This document shows, in pieces, positions 1 through 8,100 of a DNA stretch of 16,277 nt (within the stretch, counting starts at the first letter, position 1; each line of letters opens with the position of its first letter). Position numbers and translations under genes: made by a program. Source of the stretch: Candidatus Rifleibacteriota bacterium (GTDB lineage Bacteria > Riflebacteria > Ozemobacteria > Ozemobacterales > Ozemobacteraceae); NCBI GenBank assembly GCA_029564115.1, contig JAKQQP010000335.1, positions 1 through 16,277 on the forward strand, written 5' to 3'. The notes below the pieces were generated by a model. It was not told the origin of the DNA. It searched no databases and saw only the letters and a list, made by a program, of their open reading frames with translations.

Positions 1-1432
1 CCGAGCTCGACATATCGATCGCCCTGACTGAACAATAGTAGGTCGAACCATTTGTGAGAGAAAGCCCGGTAAATGAATAGGATGTGGCAGCACCGGCATT
101 TATCCAGCCAGCGACTTCTGTGCCACCAGGCGTAGTACCGACTGCAACTTCGTATCTGAGAACCGGGATTGTCAGGGCGTCCCAGTTCATATCAGCATCC
201 GACAAAGAAGATGTCACATCGACATCCACACCTGAACCGTCTCTGACAGTGGTTTTCACACATACAAAACCATCGCTCGATGATGAGTTAAGCGTACGCG
301 TCGCGGTAATAACACGAATCGAGCAATAATAGGTAGTGCCATTGGTGAGAGTCTGGCCGGTAAAAGTGTAACTGGTTGCACCAACAGCGACTGCAGTCCA
401 GCCGACGATGTCTGAAGCACCGGGTGAGGTTCCGAGGGCAACCTCATAGCCCGTCGGACCGACGGCGCCAACATTGTTGACCCAGTTCATGGTCACGTCA
501 TCACCGGCAATGGTGTCAACGTCAGCACCTGCCCCATCGTTCACGGTCATTCGCAAAACCGGCAATTCAACCGACTTTGGCGACTCAATGTTATTACTGT
601 CGTAGTCAGTTACAGTGTAATAAACTATTGCGCCGGCGGGAGGTGAGGGGTCAGTGTAACTGTTGGTGGTGCTGTCGAACGGAGCTGCAAGATAAGAACC
701 TGAGGTGGTAGAGCGATACACCTTGTAGGGTGTGGTTCCGTGCAAAGTGGCCTGGCCGGTGCTGGCGCCCCATGAAAGCTCATTGGCCGAACCGTTGAGA
801 GTGGCCGTAAGCCCCCAGGGGCTGATATTACACATTACATTATCTACGAAAGCCCCTGCAATTTCTGTTCCGGCGCATGTCACATCAACCAGAACCCTCA
901 CGTTATAAAGTCGCCCGGCTACAAGAGTGACTGGAGTTGACCAACCCGTATTAAGCAAACTGCCAAAAGCATAGTTGTTATTGGTAAATGGTTCGTCAAA
1001 GACTGTAAAAAAAACTGATTCGTTCGGAGAAGCACCTGAAGTAGTATCAAGAATTTGACTTCGTAAAAGATATTGATCTGGTGTTCCGCTTCTTATTCTT
1101 TCATAGTCAAAATAAACTGAAGCGTTCACCTGGCCTGCGGGCGTCGTAAACGACTGTTCAATCATTCCGTCTGCGCGCCTGGCCCCGCCGCCTCCACGGC
1201 TATACCGAAGCCGCACTCTGGTAGTACCTTGCCAGTCAAGGTTTGTCAGATTTCGGCCACTGAAAACATTATTATTTAAAGTCCATTCAACGGTTGGATC
1301 TGTGGAGAAACTTGTGTTTTGTAACTGCTGCAGGGCGAAGGCGTTGGTAGAAAAAGTGAAGAGAAGAACCAGCAGCAGAAACTGCCAGCTTTTTATCGAT
1401 CTCAAAAAAATATTCTGGTCTGATTTTTTCAT
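1..1432 (-). CDS. Exported fibronectin type III repeat protein, C-terminus beyond window (partial)
   Basis: This reading frame stays open from an ATG at 1432 to the left edge: 477 codons without a stop, so the C-terminus is missing. An AGGG ribosome-binding motif lies just upstream of the ATG. Residues 1-33 form a signal peptide: charged MKK start, a long Leu/Phe-rich core, and a likely cut after AFA. Residues about 34-204 look like a jelly-roll, carbohydrate-binding or LamG-like domain that ends in a VDNV motif. Three fibronectin III-like domains follow at about 205-294, 295-391 and 392 to the edge. The last two are clear tandem copies: each opens with a V-[NR]-D-G-[AS]-G-[AV]-D-V-D signature and carries a TNG-[TS]-TYYCS strand. 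The protein is probably secreted or surface-attached and acts in adhesion or polymer binding; no catalytic motif is visible. It is last in the minus-strand run and may share a transcript with the two genes upstream. The frame and the FN3 call are firm; the ligand is unknown. Confidence 0.85.
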   Translation of the reverse strand, partial: MKKSDQNIFLRSIKSWQFLLLVLLFTFSTNAFALQQLQNTSFSTDPTVEWTLNNNVFSGRNLTNLDWQGTTRVRLRYSRGGGGARRADGMIEQSFTTPAGQVNASVYFDYERIRSGTPDQYLLRSQILDTTSGASPNESVFFTVFDEPFTNNNYAFGSLLNTGWSTPVTLVAGRLYNVRVLVDVTCAGTEIAGAFVDNVMCNISPWGLTATLNGSANELSWGASTGQATLHGTTPYKVYRSTTSGSYLAAPFDSTTNSYTDPSPPAGAIVYYTVTDYDSNNIESPKSVELPVLRMTVNDGAGADVDTIAGDDVTMNWVNNVGAVGPTGYEVALGTSPGASDIVGWTAVAVGATSYTFTGQTLTNGTTYYCSIRVITATRTLNSSSSDGFVCVKTTVRDGSGVDVDVTSSLSDADMNWDALTIPVLRYEVAVGTTPGGTEVAGWINAGAATSYSFTGLSLTNGSTYYCSVRAIDMSSS

Positions 1433-1481
1433 ATTTTCCCTGCCTGTCTTACCAACTTGGGTATCCCTGTACAATTCTAAC

Positions 1482-1509
1482 AGAAAAAGAGGTCAGACCG
1501 AAATCTGAC
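1482..1509 (-). terminator. Weak hairpin with T-tract after the 186-residue gene
   Basis: Read on the minus strand, GTCAGA and TCTGAC form a perfect 6-bp stem around a 6-nt loop, followed directly by CTCTTTTTCTG. The hairpin begins 5 nt past the TAG stop of the 1515-2075 gene and lies upstream of the next minus-strand gene. It could be a leaky intrinsic terminator or an attenuator that lowers expression of the downstream FN3 protein. The stem is short and only moderately GC-rich, so efficient termination is doubtful. Confidence 0.35.
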
Positions 1510-1514
1510 GCGGA

Positions 1515-2075
1515 CTATCCGGTGAAGTCGCGGTACAGTGCCCGCACCTGCCAGACAACAAGAATCAGAATTACCAGCGCGGCGAAATACCAGAGCCATG
1601 ATCTCCAGCCGTTTTTCATGTTTTGGGAAAGCAGACTGCTGTGCCTTGTCACTTCGGTATGATCACCGCTTTTTTTCGCCAGTTCAAGATACAGCTGTCT
1701 GACTCTGGCATTGGCCGGATCATTACTCAGCCTCTCGTCCAGCAGAATCTTTGCCTGCGGATAAGGCAGAGACGCAATTCTGGCAAGAACTTCGTCTTCT
1801 GAAGCGGCAGGCTTCTCGACAACCGGCTCGGGTTTCTGGTCAAGCCAGGCCGGCCGGGGCAAAGAAGGCCGCAGCTCGCGGGCATGCATCCAGAAAAGTT
1901 CGGCATTCGCCATATCGCCAGCATTGCGTGCCTGATGCGCCAGAATCATCAGTTCTGTTATTTTCTGGTCGAAGCCCTGCCGCATTCTGGTCGAACGCAT
2001 ATTCGCCCAGCCGGTCGAAACCAGCAGGCACGACAAGACCACAACCAACCCAACGTACAACGCCCATTTTTTCAT
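1515..2075 (-). CDS. Hypothetical membrane/periplasmic protein with TPR-like helical region
   Basis: I do not recognise the family. The 186-residue product has a hydrophobic N-terminal segment (about residues 5-24), which is either a signal peptide or a membrane anchor. A Cys inside this core is a poor lipobox match. The middle (about 30-155) is helical and Ala/Leu-rich: residues 35-70 (AHQARNAGDMANAELFWMHA) and 105-140 (DERLSNDPANARVRQLYLEL) read like degenerate tetratricopeptide hairpins. A Pro/Glu-rich linker separates the two. A second hydrophobic segment (about 161-180) is followed by a short basic tail, so the protein probably spans or is anchored in the inner membrane with a soluble domain outside. 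The ATG at 2075 begins MKKW; no strong Shine-Dalgarno is visible before it. The gene sits 95 bp after the giant secreted protein and 82 bp before the FN3 protein, so a helper role in their assembly is possible but unproven. Confidence 0.7.
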   Translation of the reverse strand: MKKWALYVGLVVVLSCLLVSTGWANMRSTRMRQGFDQKITELMILAHQARNAGDMANAELFWMHARELRPSLPRPAWLDQKPEPVVEKPAASEDEVLARIASLPYPQAKILLDERLSNDPANARVRQLYLELAKKSGDHTEVTRHSSLLSQNMKNGWRSWLWYFAALVILILVVWQVRALYRDFTG

Positions 2076-2170
2076 ATCTGTTTAATTCTAACATGAATCA
2101 GGGCATATTTAGAGAATCTTTTCGTGATACCTCGAAAAATGGATTTTAAAACTGCCGGTCGGGTTTAAGA

Positions 2171-5100
2171 TTACCATTCATAATACTGGTGGTCACCGTT
2201 CAGAGAATGCTCTTTTCTCGGCGAAAACAGCGTAGCACCTGCATGCCAGGTCGTCGGTCGTGTCTGGCCTTCAAACGCCCTTTCGAGCTTGATACCATCG
2301 AACCAGACCGCATGTCCGGATACGGGGCTTGAATTGTGCAGAATGATTTTCAGAGAATCAGCGCCAATATCAGGAACATCTTCGACAAGCCTGAAAGCGA
2401 AGAACACCCTGAAGTATCTGCTGCTTTCGATACTCGAATCAGGAAGGGTAAGCTCGATCGGTTCCGTGTCGCAGATGCCGCTGTAAACAGCCTTGAATGA
2501 AGGTTGGTCAGAGACCGAAAGTGTACCATCGGCCTTGATGGTCGCCGAAATCGTAGCCAGGGCCGTTCCCGCCGCATCATACTGTATAAAAGCCAGGTCA
2601 GCGCTGCCACTGCCGGGGCAGACCCAGGCCGAAAGAAAATACAGGTCAGTCTGCGGCGGCACCGGCGCCGTGAACAAAGCCGGGTCGACCTCCTGATAAA
2701 TGCTGTGCTTTGCAATCTGCGCCGGTGGCGGCCCACCGGGAAGAACATTACACCTGAACGTCACGAAATCTTCAGAAAAACCCGACGCAGCCAGTCTACT
2801 TCGGTTCAAAAAATCAGACTCATACGGCCCAATCGGCTGAGAATCAGGAATAGGATCCAGCCAGACATCAAATGTCGTCGTTTGTCCTGGTAACAGAGAG
2901 GCTGGCATTGGGTCAGTTTTTAAAAGGCTCGAGCCGGGAAGAAAATCTATCCCGTTCGTTAGATTTGTAAACAACCAGGTAAAAGTATTCAAAGCAACGT
3001 TGCCGGTATTTTTCACCGTAACTGGAACTTTGGCTGAACCGGCACCTTGAACGACATCACCGAGTTCAACCGGATCAGTTTCAACATCGAGAGCGGAGAC
3101 TGAATTCACCGTAAGTCTGAGCAGAAAGGTCGCAGAAGCTTCACCTGTCGGGTGCATTAGACCATCACCATTGTCGTCTTCCCATATTAATTGGGTCCCT
3201 GTGTAAAGGCCCGGAGGAACATGAGTCGAAGGGATATGAGGCTGAACCTGAACTGTAGCAGAAAAGTTGGTGAAACCGCTTACAGCGACACTTACTGGAG
3301 GAGCCGGCAGAAAACTGATACTGGCTGAAGCAATGCTGTTAGTACCAGAAACTAGATCAGCAGCTTTCCATCTCAATTTTGACAGTGGCAGACCCGATGT
3401 ATTGGTAATTACGGTCACCGGAGTGCTGTTAACTGTTTGCCCAGGGTTTGCAGCGGGAAAGTTAACCGGAGAAGTGACAGTAAAACTTTTTCGACCAATG
3501 GTCAGGCGAAGCTCAAATGCGTCAGATTCTTCGGTGGTGTATGAACCGGATGGCAGCAGGTAATCATCATAAATCCTCATTGTGCCGCGATAATTACCAG
3601 GAAGCTGTGGCCCTACCACCACGGTTGCCGTTACCAGAACCGACCCGCCCGCAGGCACGGAGCCAGCAGGAATAGCCAGTGTTATTGAGGCAGCCGGAAT
3701 TGATTCGCCAGAAAGAGTTGTGATAGCTGCAGTAAGGCCACGCAGACTGTCCAGTGAGATGTTTCCGCGATTGCGAACTTCGAAAGAGGCATTCACAGAA
3801 CTGTTTTCGGTTGTAAGCGGCATATTTAGTGGCTTACTCATTACTTCGATCACTCTCTTCAAATTTACAGTCAGCGTTACAGGCGCAGTGTCGAAAGCCT
3901 CTCCAGGGTTAATAAGCCCATCATTGTTCGAGTCATTCCACATCGTGACTGTACCGGTATAAGCTCCGGCCGAAGTGTTGGCTGGCACCTGAACTCGCCA
4001 GCTCACCGGCTGTGACTGGTCCTGAACGATATAACCAATGGCAGCTGGCGCAAAAACATTTGCTGCGGCCGGTATTGTATCTGGCCCGATCAGAGCGGTA
4101 GCTGTAGCCTTTGGTCTTGCAATGGTAAGAGTTCCGGTATTTTTTACAGAAAAATTACTTACAGCAGACAAAGCATTCGGGTCGCCATTAGACACAATTC
4201 CGCCGCCCGGCTCGATTACCTGCAGTTGAAGATTGCCAACACGACATGCGACCCTGAAACCACTCTGTGGCTCGTTAACATCTCTACTGGCATTTATTAC
4301 GACGTTGTCTTCGAAGAGCCACGACAGATTGCCAACATAACTCCCGTCTGGCTGACCACCGGGAACGTTAATGCTTATCTCGCGCGTGAACAACTCACCT
4401 GCCGGCACCGCAAAAGGCTCCCCGCCGGGAAATGAATAAGCCCCCATCGGGATAGTGCTGGCGCCGGATGTGAGATTTATTTTCTGCCAATGAAGTTTAT
4501 TAAGGGCCACGTTGCCGATATTACGGCAAAGAAAAGTGGTGCTGATGCCAGTCCCTGCAGCCACATCGCCAAGATCTACGGTCGATGGGATAACCTGCAC
4601 CGCAGAGTAGGAGGGAACATTTGCCGTAAGATTAAAAGAGGCAGAAGCCTCACCATTGTCATAAACAGAATTGCCGTTATTATCCTCATAAACCCACATC
4701 TTTCCAAGGTAAGCCCCGGCAGGGGTACCCATAGGAATATATATGCTCAGTCTGGAATCTCCCGGAGCGCCACCGGCAGCGACAGTCGCCGGCAGAAAAA
4801 TGGCAATCTGATTACTCGCGATTTCATTTGCCCCGTTGATCATGACTCCAGCAAGAGGTTTCAGTGCCGTCAAACCCAGTATCCCGGTGTTGTTGATCTG
4901 AAACGGCAAGTTTTCGACGACAAATGACGGAGTTGCATTGCCCGCATTAAGAGTAGCCGGGGAAATCGTGAAGCTTTTGTTACCAACCCCTATCTTTACG
5001 GCAAATTCGCTCCGCGCATCTGATGGAGTAAGGCCATCACCGTCTTCATCATCATAGATCGTGAAAGTGGCAATATACACGCCGTTAGGCTGCGGACCAG

Positions 5101-8100
5101 GCACGGTGGCGGAAACATCAAGATGTGACAAATCTCCGATCGAAAGCATTCCGGGGTTTGAGGGTAAAACGGTTATAAAGGTGGCACTGCCCAGCGGGGG
5201 TGAGACTTTAAGATTTACAAGATCAAGATTTCCGCCATTGAAAAAGTTAACTTTTTTTACTACGGTAGTCTGCCCCTGCGACCAGTTATCAAGATCTATG
5301 AATTGATCTGAAATAACTATCTTTTTTGCGCTCGGAACAACTGCTTTAACAGTGAAAAGACTGACTGGCTCGGTAAAATCGCGATTGCTGTTTCCGTTCA
5401 GGTCTTCATAGACACTCATGGCGGCAGCATAACTACCGGAAGCCTGATTGTAAGGTATTGCCAAAAGCCCATTTACAACGATTTTGTCAGAAACGGGTAT
5501 TGAAAAATTCGAAGGATCGATCGCAAGATTGGCCTTTGAAATATAATCATTCCACTGGTTTTTCATGTCAGCCAATGTCCATTTGACGTTCGAGAGAGGG
5601 TAATTCCCGCTGTTGACCACGTCAAAATATAGAATTGAACCTGTATCTCCCGGAAGGATGGTTCCGAAATCTATTGTCGCACTGCCGATCGTTATGCCTC
5701 GACGATAAATGAAAATTGAGTTTGAAAGCGCCTTGTTTGAATTGACCGCAGCCCCCGTGTTTGCATCAAAACCTGCTGCTGAATTGGCAAGTTGTGCCGT
5801 CATCGAAAAGCTGCCAACAGTTGTCGTATCTGCAGTTGCTTCGAATGTCCAGTTGAAAACGCCGGGTAAAGCCGGTGGAATAGAAGCAATTGCCGGCAGG
5901 GGGCCCTGAATTTTAACTGCATTCCCGGTGCTTGCCGCTGTTTTCTGCAAGTCTGCCGGTGTCGTCGAAGCAATCGTTGAGCCCGCAGTCTGAGTGTTTG
6001 TGGCCACAAGAGTGGCCGAGAATGTTTCGCCAACAAAAAGCGAGGTTGGCGACAGGGTCAGTCCTGTCTGCAGATTGCCGGGGTTCTGTACGTCAAAATA
6101 CTGGTAACCGACCAGCGTTCCTTCGGTATTGTAAGTGCCGCCAACATCTATGCTGACTCGCCATCTTTGCCTGAGGGTCGAACCAAGACCCGGGTCAAGT
6201 ATGTAAGAGCTGTCGCAAATACCGTATGCGCCAGAATTCAGGGTTGGAGACGTAAATACTCTCGCACCACCTGTTGGAGAGTTGTTATAAAATCTCACGC
6301 GATACTGGGTGTTGAGTGGAAGATTTATAAAGCGGGCGTACACAGTCTGGCCAACATTGAAGGCATATTGTTCTGGATTGTAAGAAGAAACTGCCGCACA
6401 GATACCGGCCACTGCCTGGATGGTCCAGGCCCCTGCTCCGCCCGTTATTCCGAAAATTGAAACTGGATTGTTCGCATCATAAGCCCTGAAAGAGCCACCA
6501 ACTGCAACGTTACCAGCTGCCGAATCAATCGCGACATCGACGGTAAAAACCATATCGACAGTTGCGCCACCACCTGCAAGAACAAATGGGAAGGTCGCCG
6601 GCGGGTTGATCTTCTGATTATGAGTTCCGAGACTGAAGGTCAATGACGCCGCCTCTACAACTGCGTCAGCTTGTCCGTTGTTGCGAATGCGCATGGTTAC
6701 AGTCAGGTTCTGCTGGTTGCAGTAGACGTTGTTATATGCCTCAGTGATCGATACCACACTTAAGTTTGGCGGCGTCTGAATCGTGCAGATATTAGAAGTG
6801 TGAGTCGCAGCTGTGAGGAAAGCGTCTGAATTGCCATCGTAGCCATACACAGTACCTCGCAGTGTAAAGGTGCCAGCAGTGTCAGCCTGCAGCTGATAGC
6901 TGAATGTCGCAACGCCGTTACCAGAGACATCCTGCAAAGCAGGCACAGGGCCGACAATAAATGTCGCATCGCCACCTGCTCCCCCCTTGAGAAGAGTTCC
7001 CGGGTAGGCTGTTTTAAACAATGCCCCGCCGTTGTTGATTATTGTCGCCGATGCATTGAACTGCTGACCGACAGAAACCTTTGTGGGCAGAGAAACTATA
7101 ATAGAGGGGTTTGCAGGGCTGACGATCTGAAAAATGTTCTCACAGGCAATGTGGGTGTTGAGCGGGTTAGTAACCTTAACACGCCAGTTGCCCATATTGG
7201 CTGGATTGTTGTCGATCGCGATCTGGTGTGAGATAGTTCCTGAGGCATCGCTGGTTTTTGGTGGTGCAGTTACGGCGAACTCGCTGCCATCTGGTTTGTA
7301 CCACCTGATTGTATATTCTTTCAGAGGCGCAAGATCTTCTGACCGGCAAAAAACGTCGACCACCCCGGCAGAGGGAAGGTTGAAACTTGCAGACTCAAAA
7401 AGCAACGCTGAGTCTTTGAATATTTTAACTTTTTCACCAATAATCAACCATTGCGTCGGAAAAAGAGCGTTGAATATTTCAAAATCATCGCTGGTATTAC
7501 CGTCCCTGAATTTAACACTGGCATCGACATCTGACGTGCCGGTTGCAGAGTCGGCCGCAACACTGACCCAGTATTCAGCAATCTGTGAAAGCCCGCCGTA
7601 AACATCTATCGGAAATAGAGAATGCGGGACTTTTGCATCGTATGTCCCGAAAGAAAGCAAAACTTCCGACGAATCCCAATAGGCAAGAGCCTCACCCATG
7701 TTTATAACTTTAAGAAATACCGGTATGGCGGATTGCCCGCGATAAACCGTATCTGAGGCGACGACAGACTCAATTACCAGATTGGCAGGATTCTGAACTG
7801 TCCAGCTGTCGGTGATCTGGGCAGTAGTGTCGCTGACCAGCTTGTTACTCAGTTTATTTCGCCCCGATGCAGAGCCGTCAAGTGTTACAGGGCCGGAATC
7901 GCAATCGGTCTTGATAAAGACAGTGAAGGTTGCGATCATTGTTTCACCAGGCCCAACGAGAGTGTTCGGTGCCGGCTCGTTAAGAGTGATGTCATAGCCA
8001 GTTGAAATGCTAAGATCGGCATCATCAAAGTAGAACGGAGTACCGCCGGAATTTTTGATCATCATTCTGACACGCACGGTCTGACCTTTGTTGACAGTCA

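Noticed and set aside
2115..2137. TTTTCG/CGAAAA hairpin between the giant gene and the 186-residue gene as a terminator
   Set aside because: The stem is AT-rich and has no T-tract following it on the minus strand, so termination is unlikely.
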